Shown here: piece after piece, positions 1-9,942 of the stretch
Layout of the letters: the number at the start of each line of letters is the position of its first letter
Position numbering within the stretch: position 1 is the first letter of the stretch
DNA from: Methanobrevibacter boviskoreani JH1
GTDB taxonomy: Archaea; Methanobacteriota; Methanobacteria; Methanobacteriales; Methanobacteriaceae
DNA: 41,402 nucleotides
Direction of reading: 5' to 3'
NCBI RefSeq assembly: GCF_000320505.1
Contig: NZ_BAGX02000026.1
Span: 1 to 41,402 of the forward strand
Program-made: the position numbers and the translations under genes
The notes under the pieces: model-generated
What the model was told of the DNA's origin: nothing
Database searches by the model: none
Seen by the model: the letters and a program-made list of their open reading frames with translations, nothing else

Positions 1-432
1 TTCAGATTACTCCATCTATTTTTCAAATTGTTTATCAAAAAAATTAGTGTATTTCTTGATAATTAGTATATAATTATGATTTGTTTTGTATTTTTTACTT
101 AGTAAACATTTTTATAATTGGTAATGATTTGTTTTCTTTAATTAATTTCTTTATATTTTAAATAGGTTTTATTTGTATTTTTTAGAATAAATTATCCTTA
201 AATTTATGAATAATTTATAATTTTTTTATAAGATTCCTAGAAAGTTTTATTTATATTTATTATTTATTATAATTTTGCAGATTTTTTTATTTTCTTTTAA
301 AACTTTTTTATATTTTTTAATATTAATTTTCATATCTTTTTCCGGATTTTTTCAAGATTTTATCCCTTTTTATATATCTCTAATTTTAAAATCTAATATA
401 ATAATTAATTTCCTTATTGGTTTGGTGGTTTT
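1..432. other. Non-coding AT-rich leader region
   Basis: I see no convincing gene here. The stretch is almost pure A/T with long T-runs, and open frames across it are low-complexity Phe/Ile/Leu strings typical of translated T-rich DNA. Its 3' part holds the likely promoter of the gene starting at 433. Confidence 0.6.
367..378 (+). promoter_or_regulatory. Candidate TATA box for the gene at 433
   Basis: A TTTTTATATATC element centred near 373 would place transcription start near 399, leaving a leader of about 34 nt. A GGTGG ribosome binding site at 424-428 lies 4 nt before the ATG. TATA-like strings are common in such AT-rich DNA, so this is only a candidate. Confidence 0.35.
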
Positions 433-1143
433 ATGGAATTTGAATATGAGGATATTCCGAATATCCTATATCAACATAAATATCTGTTATTGTATGAATG
501 TGATTTTAATGAATTATATGATATATTGTCAGAATGTGGTACGGTTATAAAGATTACTTATCCGAGCTCTTCAAAACATATAATGAAGATAATTCTCCAT
601 AGATTTGGTCTTGATAAAAAATATAAGGATATCACAACAAAAAGTTTGGATTTTCTAGTTGATCTGTTAAAGGAGTTTTTCAGTATCTATTATAATGATT
701 CGTCCTATGGTCAAAAATTGAGTTATCATGAAAACAATATTTCCTTGGATAATGTTTCCTCCTATCCATATGCGGTTTTTAATCAGGATACTGTTATTTT
801 GTTATTTGATAACTTTAGCCGTATTAAGGAAAATACATTTATCCTTTTCGATACTTTTTTTGATTTCAGTAATATTTACATTGTTGCAAACACATATGAT
901 GATGAATTTTCAATTAAAGCTAAACGAAGTATACTTTATAATTTTCTTCAGGTTAATGAAGAGGAAAATAAGATGATTATCGTTAAACAACCTTATTTGG
1001 TTTTCATTGCTATTCTTTTTGGCATATTGTATCTGGCGATTGCATTTGTCATTGAATTTAAATATGCTTTTATTATTCTTGGATCTATATGGATTACTAC
1101 ATCATGGTATAAATTTGAAAACTTTTTATTAAATAAGATGTGA
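433..1143 (+). CDS. Membrane-anchored protein of unknown function, possible degenerate P-loop ATPase
   Basis: This 236-residue protein belongs to no family I recognise with confidence. The last 45 residues contain two hydrophobic segments separated by a short charged turn, so the protein is probably membrane-anchored with a large N-terminal soluble part. That soluble part has an order of elements reminiscent of an AAA-type ATPase: VIKITYPSSSKH (a Walker A-like strand and loop, without the glycines), then helices, then DTVILLFDNFSRI (Walker B-like strand), then a helix and SNIYIVAN (sensor-1-like strand). The fold assignment is inference. The start at 433 is supported by GGTGG four bases upstream. 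The DUF457 gene follows after about 60 nt on the same strand, so the two may be co-transcribed. Confidence 0.7.
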   Translation: MEFEYEDIPNILYQHKYLLLYECDFNELYDILSECGTVIKITYPSSSKHIMKIILHRFGLDKKYKDITTKSLDFLVDLLKEFFSIYYNDSSYGQKLSYHENNISLDNVSSYPYAVFNQDTVILLFDNFSRIKENTFILFDTFFDFSNIYIVANTYDDEFSIKAKRSILYNFLQVNEEENKMIIVKQPYLVFIAILFGILYLAIAFVIEFKYAFIILGSIWITTSWYKFENFLLNKM

Positions 1144-1204
1144 GTCTTTCATTAGTCTTTTCAAGAAATCTAATTTTGTTTTTTCCATTAGTTTGGTGAA
1201 TGGT

Positions 1205-1894
1205 ATGGAGAAGTTTACTCATATTATAACTGGTCTATTGTTTGGGTTTTTAATTCTATTTGTTTTTAAAGCTGTTCATTTTAATTTAATCTATAATTTC
1301 TATGAATTGTTACTGTATCTTATTTTCATATCCTTGTCCTCGATTGTTCTGGATTATATTGAGTTGGGATTTCTTTCAAGTCATAGACGTCAGTTACATA
1401 CTTTGTCTATCCTTATCATTCCATTGATTATCATGGTTTTTTATCCAATCATAGGCATGGCAATGTTTATAGGATTTTTAAGTCATATTTTACTTGATCT
1501 TTTAACCCCTACGGGCTGTCCATTATTTTTGCCATTTAACTCTTTATATTATAAGGTCTTTAGAAAGGAGGATAATGCAGTTAGAACAGGTTCTGCAAGC
1601 GAAAAGGCTTTAACCATTATCCTTTTCATGATACTTGTTATTGTAATCTTTTCCTGTTTTTTGGCTATTTCCGAACTCTCATATGGTTTTTATGATATCC
1701 ATCATCTTATATCATCAAGTGATAACGACAGTATTAATGAAACTCATTTAAATGATACAAACGTTAGTTTTAATGACAAGAAGGTATATGTTAATGTTAA
1801 CTTGGACATTAAAGGTGATGAAGAGAAAAATCTAAGTTTTACAGATTCTGATAATCGTACAAGCACTTTGATTGTTTCTAATTATGACGGTTAA
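1205..1894 (+). CDS. DUF457/YdjM-family membrane-bound metal-dependent hydrolase
   Basis: A multi-pass membrane protein of about 229 residues. It carries the signature of the YdjM/DUF457 family: an early HRxxxHT stretch (seen as SHRRQLHTLS) and a later SHILLDLLTPTGCPLFLPF segment with His, Asp and Thr spaced as in family members. Members are predicted metal-dependent hydrolases; their substrate is generally unknown. About five hydrophobic helices are followed by a polar Asn/Ser/Asp-rich tail of roughly 60 residues with several N-glycosylation-type sequons, probably outside the cell. I chose ATG at 1205 because GGTG at 1195-1198 sits at a proper distance; upstream in-frame TTG (1193) and GTG (1196) overlap that site. 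It lies about 60 nt downstream of the preceding membrane gene. Confidence 0.8.
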   Translation: MEKFTHIITGLLFGFLILFVFKAVHFNLIYNFYELLLYLIFISLSSIVLDYIELGFLSSHRRQLHTLSILIIPLIIMVFYPIIGMAMFIGFLSHILLDLLTPTGCPLFLPFNSLYYKVFRKEDNAVRTGSASEKALTIILFMILVIVIFSCFLAISELSYGFYDIHHLISSSDNDSINETHLNDTNVSFNDKKVYVNVNLDIKGDEEKNLSFTDSDNRTSTLIVSNYDG

Positions 1895-2060
1895 TGTGTT
1901 TTTATCTTTACTTTTAACTATATACTCTATTTAATAATATGGTTTTTATAGGAATACAAAACGGAATTATTTTTTTAAAATCCAATAGTAGAATTATAGG
2001 ATTTTTCATAAAAAAAGAAATTATGGTGCTCTATTTTATTTTCAATTTTTTTTTAAATTA

Positions 2061-2220
2061 AAAGTTGATTTCAATCATTTTTTAAGTTTTAGGTGGGGTT
2101 TTAATCATTCTGTGTGTAAAGATTGATTTTAATTATTGTTTTTAAGTTCTAGATTTTGTTTTAATCGTTCAGTGGTTAAAGATTGAATTTAACTATTAAG
2201 TTATAATCAGCATTTTAGCT
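2061..2220. repeat. Imperfect tandem repeat, about 57-60 nt, nearly three copies
   Basis: Copies begin with AAAG(A)TTGATTT at 2061, 2118 and 2178. The first two share TTTTTAAGTTCTAG-like and GTTTTAATC.TTC segments. The array lies in the gene-free convergent interval 1895-2278. No function is evident. Confidence 0.6.
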
Positions 2221-2245
2221 AAAATATCTAAAAAAAAAGAAATAA

Positions 2246-2268
2246 ACTCACTAGTAAAACTAGTGAGT
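2246..2268 (-). terminator. Hairpin and T-tract terminator of the Ig-repeat protein gene
   Basis: A perfect 10-bp inverted repeat (ACTCACTAGT / ACTAGTGAGT) has a 3-nt loop. On the minus strand it begins about 10 nt after the TAG stop of the leftward gene and is followed by an interrupted T-tract (TTTATTTCTTTTTTTTT). This is the classical intrinsic-terminator layout. Confidence 0.75.
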
Positions 2269-2278
2269 ATTTAAAGAA

Positions 2279-4069
2279 CTATTTTACAATATCAATGGTT
2301 TCATATAAAGTATTTGACCTATAGTTTTTACCTGCTGTAACTATTATGTCATATAAGTTATTGCTTAAATTAAGTGTAATGGAAGCAATTCCATTATTAT
2401 CGGTACTTCTGTAATAGGTTCTATTGTTGATCTTAAAGGTTAAAGGACATTTTTTAATCTTTCTACCATTATAATCGGAAACCTCAACTTTATAAGTTCC
2501 ATTTCTTCTAATCGTAGCACCTAATGACACAATCATTATATCTTTAGGTTTTATTCTTATTACTAATGTTCCATTTGATGGGGATACCCCGGTGCTTCCA
2601 CTAAAGGTTATTATGGCATCATAATTTCCCACATATAGTGAGTTTAAACTAATGTTTATATCCCCTGTGGAATTCGTATTGCGCCAATAGGTTCTATTGT
2701 TAATTAATACTTTAACATATCCATTGACGATGGCCTCACCATTCTGGTTTTCAATATGTGCTGTAAGTATGGCATCGTCACCATATTCCCCACTAATATT
2801 ATAACTGGTAATTCTACTGGTAATGTTTAATACATTAATGGAAACTGTAATGTTTGACGGAAGATAACCTCTTGAACCATTAAATAATATGGTGGCTTTA
2901 TAGTCTCCGGCTTTAAGGTTTACACTTAAATTTACCTTACCTTCATCATTAGTTTTACGATAATAAGTACGATCACCTATAAGAATACGTATATATGAAT
3001 CTTTAATGCCTATACCTTCCATATCTGTAAGTCTTCCAATTAACTGTGTGCCATTTGCATAGTACATTGTAATATTGGAACTTTCCATTTTGGTAGTATA
3101 GGAATAGATTGTCAGATTATTTCTGGTGCTAGAGCCTGTATGGTTATAATCTCCATTATATGTTCCTTCAATTATGTAGTTTCCAGGTGCATAATTTATT
3201 ATAAGTGTGGCGATTCCTGATGTGTCTGTTCTTTTGTAATAAGTACGGTCATTGATTTTTATATGGATTGTTTTGTTTGATAATGCCTGACCATTCTCGT
3301 CTTTAAGCTCTATGAAATAGGAACTGCCGTCCTGATAATACATTGTAATGTTGTTTCCCTTAAGTGATGTTTTAAGTTTATTGTCATTTACTTGAATTCT
3401 GGCACTACATCTTGATGGTGTATATCCTGTATAATTAAAGGAACATTCTGCGGTATAGTTTCCAATTCCAAAGTAAATAGTCATGTTTGCCTGATAATTG
3501 TTGTTAATAGGTCTCCAGTATGTTTTATTATTGATTGTAATTTTAATGTATTTTCCAATCACCTTTTCATTGGAACATTTAACCTTTACAATGAATAATG
3601 ATCCGTCATATCTTTTCATTGTCAAATCCTCAGCACTAATGGATATGTCAGTTAGGTTATCTTCCTTTAAAATATCAGTTTTGGAATTTGTTCCTGTTAT
3701 TGTATTGTCTGGTTTATTGTTTTTTGTTTCTAGATTTTTTGGTACTGGATTGTTTTTTGATGCTGTTTTTAGGTTTTTGTCCTTAACGTTTGCTGTGTCT
3801 TTGCTGTTTTTATGACTGTCTTCAACGGTATCCAATTTTTTATCATTAGAAACCGTTGTGTTTTCATATAAAACCATGTTTTCATTTAAATCTCCGTTAT
3901 CTTGTATCTCTACACTTTCTTTTTGGGAGTCTCCACTTATGTCTGTTGAAGATATTCCCCCTAAACTTAAAAAGAGTATTAGTAATACAACTAAGCAGAT
4001 TGAAAATTTTATATGTTTGATATTTTCACCCTTTCTAGTTTTCAAGAAACACATTAAAAATAAATGCAT
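2279..4069 (-). CDS. Adhesin-like secreted protein with five Ig-like repeats
   Basis: A surface protein of up to 596 residues. A hydrophobic signal or anchor segment near residues 22-40 is followed by a polar Lys/Asn/Asp/Thr-rich linker to about residue 145. Five repeats of roughly 90 residues come next; the recognisable cores are NITMYY.DG-type strands followed by a (N/D)(R/K)TY(Y/W)(R/K).T(D/N)..G motif. These look like the bacterial Ig-like or carboxypeptidase-regulatory-like modules of methanogen adhesin-like proteins. N-glycosylation sequons are frequent. There is no C-terminal membrane helix, so attachment to the wall must be indirect or through the N-terminal helix. The start is uncertain: 4069 is the first ATG, but the only good GGTGA site lies inside the frame, just before an in-frame ATC. 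Confidence 0.85.
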   Translation of the reverse strand: MHLFLMCFLKTRKGENIKHIKFSICLVVLLILFLSLGGISSTDISGDSQKESVEIQDNGDLNENMVLYENTTVSNDKKLDTVEDSHKNSKDTANVKDKNLKTASKNNPVPKNLETKNNKPDNTITGTNSKTDILKEDNLTDISISAEDLTMKRYDGSLFIVKVKCSNEKVIGKYIKITINNKTYWRPINNNYQANMTIYFGIGNYTAECSFNYTGYTPSRCSARIQVNDNKLKTSLKGNNITMYYQDGSSYFIELKDENGQALSNKTIHIKINDRTYYKRTDTSGIATLIINYAPGNYIIEGTYNGDYNHTGSSTRNNLTIYSYTTKMESSNITMYYANGTQLIGRLTDMEGIGIKDSYIRILIGDRTYYRKTNDEGKVNLSVNLKAGDYKATILFNGSRGYLPSNITVSINVLNITSRITSYNISGEYGDDAILTAHIENQNGEAIVNGYVKVLINNRTYWRNTNSTGDINISLNSLYVGNYDAIITFSGSTGVSPSNGTLVIRIKPKDIMIVSLGATIRRNGTYKVEVSDYNGRKIKKCPLTFKINNRTYYRSTDNNGIASITLNLSNNLYDIIVTAGKNYRSNTLYETIDIVK

Positions 4070-5117
4070 TTCTAGTTTTGATTTTTTTAGATTCTATTTA
4101 AATAGCTTAATTTTTCATTAGATTTTATGTAAAAATTTCCATTTATAAAAACACCTAGATATTCCTTTATTTAGCTTAAAAAGAGTTCATTTGTCAATAT
4201 ATAAACATTTTTTACAGTTTTCTTCAATAAAAAAAGTATTGTCTGCTTTATTAAATAATAAAATATCTGGTTAGAATACTTTATTTTTTTTAATTAAGAA
4301 TGTTTAAAGGGTATTTTTTTGTTCTGGCTATTTAAAACCATTGTTTTAAGATGATTTATCATACAAATTAAATTTTTTTTATCTTTTTTATAAAATTTTT
4401 AATATTGTATTATTTTCCTATTGTAATTTTTAATAGTTCTTTATCTACATCGCTTTTATTAAGTTTAACACTTAAACTTGATGAATTGATGGTTTATTTA
4501 ATTATCTGTTAATTATTTTCCAGTTTTAATAAAAACAACTTAATAACTATTGTTTGTTTCTTATTTAACTAATTCCATTATTTTTATAAGATTTTTTTTA
4601 TAAAACCTTTAGGATATATTTAAAAATAGGAAACATTATATTAATAATATATAATATTATATGGGTAATTTTATTATTTTCCTGACTTTTTTATTGGTTC
4701 TAAAAATTTTTAAATCATAAAATTTTTTTCTATTTCTTAATGATAAACATTACATTTATATGTATTGAAGTTTATAGATTATACTAATAGATATTGCTAA
4801 ATATATCTCTATGTTGTTTTTTTCTTAAAACTATTTTTTTCATGTTTTTAAGGATTATTGTATTTATTTGGAACATAGAACCTATAGCTATGTGTGCTTT
4901 TTGCTATAGAATATTATTTTTTATCTTAATTGGCTTTATCTATCAGATAAATATCAAAAATAATTGATTTATTTGTCTTATGATGATTCTATTTAATTTA
5001 AAAATTTAGATTGCATTATAAATCATCAGTATAATGTAAATCGCAGCGGTGGATTTTTAATTAATTAGTTTATTCTATTATTATAAAATTACTAAAAAAT
5101 TTAAAGAGGGAAATATA
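4070..5117. other. Long intergenic region between adhesin and rpsL
   Basis: About 1 kb between divergent genes contains no gene I can support. It is highly AT-rich, with a candidate TATA for the leftward gene near 4141-4152 (TTTTTATAAAT on the minus strand). At the right end are the candidate rpsL promoter and a short GC-rich motif at 5041-5052. Confidence 0.6.
5016..5056 (+). promoter_or_regulatory. Candidate rpsL promoter and GC-rich leader motif
   Basis: TTATAAAT at 5016-5023 would place transcription start near 5044. This falls in a GC-rich island (TCGCAGCGGTGG, 5041-5052) in otherwise nearly pure A/T. The island is flanked by AAATC (5038-5042) and GATTT (5052-5056), which could pair as a 5-bp stem. 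A second TATA-like site, TTATAAAA, lies near 5081-5088. Which one is used cannot be told from sequence. Confidence 0.4.
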
Positions 5118-5543
5118 ATGCCAGGACTTTTTGCAGCAGGTAAGCTTAAAAAGAATAGACAAAATTTTAAGTGGAAAGATGTAGACTATAAAAGAAAAGC
5201 ATTACGTTTAGATGTTAAAGCTGATCCTCTTGAAGGAGCTCCTCAAGCTAGAGGAATTGTTATTGAAAAAGTAGGTATCGAAGCAAAACAGCCTAACTCT
5301 GCTATTCGTAAATGTGTACGTGTTCAATTAATTAAAAACGGTAAACAATTAACTGCTTTTGCACCAGGAGATGGAGCAATTGGATTTATCGATGAACACG
5401 ATGAAGTAATGATTGAAGGTATTGGAGGACCATCAGGAAGATCCATGGGTGATATTCCTGGAGTTCGTTGGAAAGTATCTAAAGTAAACAATGTTGCATT
5501 ATCTGAAATGGTATCAGGTAAAATTGAAAAACCAGTAAGGTGA
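5118..5543 (+). CDS. rpsL: 30S ribosomal protein uS12 (S12)
   Basis: Small-subunit ribosomal protein uS12, 141 residues, the usual archaeal length. It lies at the decoding centre and helps check codon-anticodon pairing. The conserved loop [15 protein letters not shown] and the later [18 protein letters not shown] segment, both hallmarks of S12, are present. A GAGGG site precedes the ATG. The stop codon is embedded in the ribosome binding site (AAGGTGA) of rpsG, indicating tight translational coupling. In many methanogens this gene follows the RNA polymerase subunit genes, eL30 and nusA. Here a long non-coding stretch and an adhesin gene lie upstream instead. Confidence 0.98.
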   Translation: MPGLFAAGKLKKNRQNFKWKDVDYKRKALRLDVKADPLEGAPQARGIVIEKVGIEAKQPNSAIRKCVRVQLIKNGKQLTAFAPGDGAIGFIDEHDEVMIEGIGGPSGRSMGDIPGVRWKVSKVNNVALSEMVSGKIEKPVR

Positions 5544-5548
5544 ATACT

Positions 5549-6112
5549 ATGGCTAATTTATTATTTGATAAATGGGATTTATCTGAAGTGGAAGTCAGTG
5601 ATTTAGGTTTAGTAAATTACATCTGTTTAGAAGAAAATGATGTACCTCATACTTCAGGTAGACATGTAAAAAGACAATTCGCAAAATCCAAAGTTTCTAT
5701 TGTTGAAAGATTAATGAATAAAATCATGAAATCACATGTTAACTCTGGTAAAAAGAATAAAGCTTATAATATTGTCAAAGAAGCTTTAGATATCATTAAT
5801 GAGAAAACTAAAAAGAATCCAGTACAAATTTTAGTTACTGCAGTAGAAAACACTGCACCTCGTGAAGAGACTACTCGTATTAAATATGGTGGTATTGGTT
5901 ACCAAGTAGCTGTAGATATTTCACCACAAAGGAGAGTAGATTTATCATTAGGTTTCATCACTAATGGTACCTACAGATCTGCATTTAAAAATAGAAAATC
6001 TGCAGGTGAATGTTTAGCAAATGAATTACTCCTTGCTTCTAACGAAGATTCAAGAAGTTTTGCTATCCAGAAAAAAGAAGAAAAAGAAAGAGTAGCTAAA
6101 GCAGCTCACTAA
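5549..6112 (+). CDS. rpsG: 30S ribosomal protein uS7 (S7)
   Basis: Small-subunit ribosomal protein uS7, 187 residues, an archaeal-type form with an N-terminal extension. It nucleates assembly of the 30S head and contacts E-site tRNA. Typical segments are SKVSIVERLMNKIMKS, NPVQILVTAVENTAPREETT and GGIGYQVAVDISPQRRVD. I chose ATG at 5549: the GGTGA at 5539-5543, which contains the rpsL stop, is 5 nt upstream. The in-frame GTG at 5540 lies inside that site and is unlikely to be used. It is second in the rpsL-rpsG-fusA run. Confidence 0.97.
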   Translation: MANLLFDKWDLSEVEVSDLGLVNYICLEENDVPHTSGRHVKRQFAKSKVSIVERLMNKIMKSHVNSGKKNKAYNIVKEALDIINEKTKKNPVQILVTAVENTAPREETTRIKYGGIGYQVAVDISPQRRVDLSLGFITNGTYRSAFKNRKSAGECLANELLLASNEDSRSFAIQKKEEKERVAKAAH

Positions 6113-6155
6113 GCTTAAAGCTAATATTATGTTTTATATCATATAGGTGATTATT

Positions 6156-8348
6156 TTGAGTAGACGTTCAAAAATGATTGAAAAAATTAAGGATTTGATG
6201 TATAAACCTGACCAAATTAGGAATATTGGTATTGTTGCACACATTGATCACGGTAAAACTACCTTATCTGATAACCTTTTAGCAGGTGCAGGTATGATTT
6301 CTGAAGATCTTGCAGGAGATCAAAGATTTTTAGATTTCGATGAACAAGAACAAGCTCGTGGTATTACTATTGATGCAGCAAACGTATCCATGGTTCATGA
6401 ATTTAAAGGTCAAGAATACTTAATCAACTTAATTGATACACCTGGACACGTTGATTTCGGTGGAGACGTAACTCGTGCTATGAGGGCAGTAGACGGTTCT
6501 GTTGTAGTTGTTTGTGCTGTTGAAGGTGTAATGCCTCAAACTGAAACTGTACTTAGACAATCTTTAAAAGAACATGTTAAACCTGTTTTATTCATTAACA
6601 AAGTTGACAGATTAATCAACGAATTAAAATTAACTCCTGAGGAATTACAAAACAGATTTGTAAAAATCATTGCAGAAGTAAATAAGTTAATCAAGAACAT
6701 GGCTCCTGAGGATAAAGTTGACGAATGGAAAGCAGATGTTGCAAATGGAAGTGTAGCATTTGGTTCAGCTTATCACAACTGGGCTATTAATGTTCCTATG
6801 ATGCAAAAAACAGGAATTACCTTTAAAGATATCATTGATTACTGTAATGAAGATAAACAAAAAGAATTAGCTAAAAAAGTACCTATATCTGAAGTATTAT
6901 TAAGTATGGTAGTAGAACACTTACCATCTCCAAAAGAATCCCAAGAATACAGGGTACCTCATATCTGGGATGGAGATCTTGAAAGTCCTGAAGGTAAAGG
7001 TATGATTTCATGTGATCCAAACGGACCACTTGCAGTAATGGTTACTAATGTATCTGTTGATAAACATGCAGGGGAAATTGCAACCGGAAGAGTATATGGT
7101 GGTACCATTTCAAAAGGTACTGAAGTATATTTAGTTGGTTCTCACAGTAAAAGTAGAGTTCAACAAGTAGGTGTTTACTTCGGACCAGAAAGAGTTAACA
7201 CTGATGACGTTCCTGTAGGTAACATTGTATACATTGCTGGAGCTCGTGGAGCTATTGCAGGGGAAACTATTTGTTCACCTGATACTCATATTGTAGAATT
7301 TGAAGGATTAGACCATATTTCAGAACCAGTAGTTACTGTTGCAGTTGAGGCTAAAAACACTAAAGATTTACCAAAATTAATTGAGGTTTTAAGACAAGTA
7401 GCTAAAGAAGATCCTACTATTAAAGTTGAAATTAATGAAGAGACTGGTGAACACTTAGTATCCGGTATGGGAGAACTTCACTTAGAAGTTATTTCTTACA
7501 GAATCAATGAAAAAGGTGTAGAAATCACAACTTCCGAACCTATTGTTGTATACAGAGAAACCGTTGCAGGTAAAGCAGGACCTGTTGAAGGAAAATCTCC
7601 TAACAAACATAATAGATTCTATCTTGAAGTTGAACCTATGGAACCTGAATTATTTGCAGCTTACCAAGCTGGTGACCTTAAAGAAGGAAGAGTTAAAGGT
7701 AAAGAAGCAGCAAATGACTTTATGGAATATGGAATGGAAAAAGAAGAAGCTAGAAGAGTATGGGATGTATACAGTAAAAGTATGTTCATTAACATGACTC
7801 GTGGTATTCAATACTTAGATGAGGTTAAAGAATTATTACTTGAAGGTTTCGAATCAGCTATGGATAAAGGTCCTATTGCAGATGAAATCTGTATGGGATT
7901 AAAATTCAAATTAGTCGATGCAAAACTTCACGAAGATGCTGTTCACAGAGGACCAGCACAAGTATTACCCGCTATCAGAAAAGCTATCTATGGTTCTATG
8001 ATGTTAGCTAAACCTACCTTACTTGAACCTATGCAAAAAGTATTCATTAATGTTCCACAAGACTACATGGGATCTTGTACTAGGGAAGTTCAAAACAGAA
8101 GAGGTACTATTGTAGATATGCAACAACATAACGATATGGTTACTATTGAATCTAAAGTACCTGTTGCTGAAATGTTTGGATTCGCTGGTGATATTCGTTC
8201 AGCTGCAGAAGGTAGATGTTTATGGTCTACTGAAAACTCTGGATTCGAAAGATTACCTAATGAATTACAAAGAAATATTATTAAAGAAATCAGACAAAGA
8301 AAAGGATTATCTGAAGAACCTTATGGTCCAGATCATTACTTAGAATAG
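6156..8348 (+). CDS. fusA: Translation elongation factor 2 (EF-2)
   Basis: GTPase that drives ribosomal translocation; archaeal EF-2, 730 residues. The G domain shows AHIDHGKTT (G1), DTPGH (G3) and NKVD (G4). Domain IV contains DAVHRGPAQ, whose histidine (about residue 597) is the site modified to diphthamide in archaea and eukaryotes. The start is TTG at 6156, giving an N-terminus [15 protein letters not shown] as in other methanogen EF-2 proteins. GGTGA at 6146-6150 lies 5 nt before it, and a GTG at 6147 overlaps this site. It is separated from rpsG by about 43 nt and probably shares its transcript. A T-rich tract with a weak all-A/T inverted repeat (8363-8395) follows. Confidence 0.97.
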   Translation: MSRRSKMIEKIKDLMYKPDQIRNIGIVAHIDHGKTTLSDNLLAGAGMISEDLAGDQRFLDFDEQEQARGITIDAANVSMVHEFKGQEYLINLIDTPGHVDFGGDVTRAMRAVDGSVVVVCAVEGVMPQTETVLRQSLKEHVKPVLFINKVDRLINELKLTPEELQNRFVKIIAEVNKLIKNMAPEDKVDEWKADVANGSVAFGSAYHNWAINVPMMQKTGITFKDIIDYCNEDKQKELAKKVPISEVLLSMVVEHLPSPKESQEYRVPHIWDGDLESPEGKGMISCDPNGPLAVMVTNVSVDKHAGEIATGRVYGGTISKGTEVYLVGSHSKSRVQQVGVYFGPERVNTDDVPVGNIVYIAGARGAIAGETICSPDTHIVEFEGLDHISEPVVTVAVEAKNTKDLPKLIEVLRQVAKEDPTIKVEINEETGEHLVSGMGELHLEVISYRINEKGVEITTSEPIVVYRETVAGKAGPVEGKSPNKHNRFYLEVEPMEPELFAAYQAGDLKEGRVKGKEAANDFMEYGMEKEEARRVWDVYSKSMFINMTRGIQYLDEVKELLLEGFESAMDKGPIADEICMGLKFKLVDAKLHEDAVHRGPAQVLPAIRKAIYGSMMLAKPTLLEPMQKVFINVPQDYMGSCTREVQNRRGTIVDMQQHNDMVTIESKVPVAEMFGFAGDIRSAAEGRCLWSTENSGFERLPNELQRNIIKEIRQRKGLSEEPYGPDHYLE

Positions 8349-8641
8349 ATCTGATTTTAAATAAATAAAATAATCTAATTTAATTTATTTTATTTTATTT
8401 TTAAATTTTCGAATTAAATTTATATGTTAATTGATTCAAAACTTAAATTTTAAATTTGATTTTATAAAATATTATCAGGTTTATTAATTTTTGAAAACTT
8501 AATTCTTTCAAACTTAATGAAAGATATGAAAAAATTTTGCAAAAAATCATTATCTTTTTATATTTGAAAGTACAATTTTATATTATGCTATATTGATAAG
8601 CTAAAACTAATGATTATAATATATATTGGAGGTCAATTATA

Positions 8642-9883
8642 ATGGCAAAACAAAAAGAACATTTAAACTTAGCATTTATTGGACACGTTGATCATGGTAA
8701 ATCCACTTTAGTTGGACATTTATTATTAAAAGCTGGAGCAATCGCTGAACAACAATTAGATGATGGAGAAAACAAATTTAGATTTGTTATGGATAAATTA
8801 GGTGAAGAAAGAGAAAGAGGAGTAACTATCGATTTAGCTCACCAAAAATTCTCCACCGATAAATATGATTATACTGTTGTAGACTGCCCAGGACACAGAG
8901 ATTTCGTTAAAAACATGATCACTGGTGCTTCCCAAGCAGATGCAGCTGTACTTGTAGTAGCTGCTGATGATGGTGTAATGCCTCAAACCAAAGAACACAT
9001 TTTCTTATCAAAAACTTTAGGTATTAACCAACTCATTATTGCTATTAACAAAATGGATGTTGTAGATTACTCAGAAGATAAATATAATGAAGTTAAAGAT
9101 GCTGTTTCAGCTTTAATTAAATCTATCGGTTACAAACCTAGTGAAACTCCTTTCATCCCTATCTCTGCATTTGAAGGAGACAACATTAAAGAAAACAGTA
9201 GTAATACTCCATGGTACAAAGGAGACGCTTTAATCCCTGCATTAGACAAACTTGTTGTACCACCTAAACCAATTGACAAACCATTAAGAATTCCTGTTCA
9301 AGATGTATACTCAATTACTGGTGTAGGTACTGTACCTGTAGGTAGAGTAGAAACTGGTATTATGAAACAAGGTGAAAACGTTATCTTCGAACCTTCCGGA
9401 GCAAGTGGAGAAGTTAAATCTATCGAAGAACACCACGAAAACATGCCTTCAGCTGAACCTGGAGACAACATCGGTTTCAATGTAAGAGGTGTAGGTAAAA
9501 ACGATATCAGAAGAGGAGACGTAGCTGGACATGTTGATTCCGCTCCTACCGTAGCAAAAACCTTTGATGCACAAATTGTTGTTTTACAACACCCTGGTGT
9601 AATCACCGTAGGATACACTCCTGTTTTCCACTGTCACACTGCACAAATTGCATGTACTTTCATGGAATTATCTAAAAAATTAAACCCTGCTACTGGTCAA
9701 GTTGATGAAGAAAACCCTGACTTCTTAAAAACCGGTAACGCAGCTATTGTAAAAGTTAGACCAACCAAACCTATGGTAATTGAAAACGCTAGAGAAATCC
9801 CTCAAATGGGTAGGTTCGCTATTCGTGATATGGGTCAAACTGTTGCTGCAGGTTTATGTATTGGTATTGAACCAGCTAAATAG
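8642..9883 (+). CDS. tuf: Translation elongation factor 1-alpha (EF-Tu type)
   Basis: GTPase that delivers aminoacyl-tRNA to the ribosome; archaeal EF-1alpha of 413 residues. The G motifs are clear: GHVDHGKST near residue 14, DCPGH, NKMD and an ISA motif (PISAFEG). Domains II and III follow with typical sequences such as [18 protein letters not shown] and [26 protein letters not shown] strong GGAGGTC site precedes the ATG. The 293-nt spacer from fusA contains TATA-like elements (near 8553-8562), so tuf probably has its own promoter in addition to any read-through. A hairpin with a T-rich tail follows the gene. Confidence 0.98.
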   Translation: MAKQKEHLNLAFIGHVDHGKSTLVGHLLLKAGAIAEQQLDDGENKFRFVMDKLGEERERGVTIDLAHQKFSTDKYDYTVVDCPGHRDFVKNMITGASQADAAVLVVAADDGVMPQTKEHIFLSKTLGINQLIIAINKMDVVDYSEDKYNEVKDAVSALIKSIGYKPSETPFIPISAFEGDNIKENSSNTPWYKGDALIPALDKLVVPPKPIDKPLRIPVQDVYSITGVGTVPVGRVETGIMKQGENVIFEPSGASGEVKSIEEHHENMPSAEPGDNIGFNVRGVGKNDIRRGDVAGHVDSAPTVAKTFDAQIVVLQHPGVITVGYTPVFHCHTAQIACTFMELSKKLNPATGQVDEENPDFLKTGNAAIVKVRPTKPMVIENAREIPQMGRFAIRDMGQTVAAGLCIGIEPAK

Positions 9884-9923
9884 ATTTAATAATCTAGAAC
9901 TTTTAAGTATTTAAAAAATCATT

Positions 9924-9942
9924 TTAAGTTTTTAAAACTTAA
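9924..9942 (+). terminator. Candidate terminator after tuf
   Basis: TTAAGTTTT and AAAACTTAA form a 9-bp inverted repeat with almost no spacer (7 bp with a workable loop). It is followed by TTTGATTATTTATTTTTTT, and a smaller TAGATT/AATCTA pair overlaps the stop codon at 9881-9896. It suggests tuf ends its own transcript and rpsJ may have a separate promoter. Confidence 0.4.

Noticed and set aside
275-550. 91-codon hydrophobic frame overlapping the first gene
   Set aside because: Low-complexity Phe/Leu/Ile from T-rich DNA, no ribosome binding site, and it overlaps the better-supported gene at 433.
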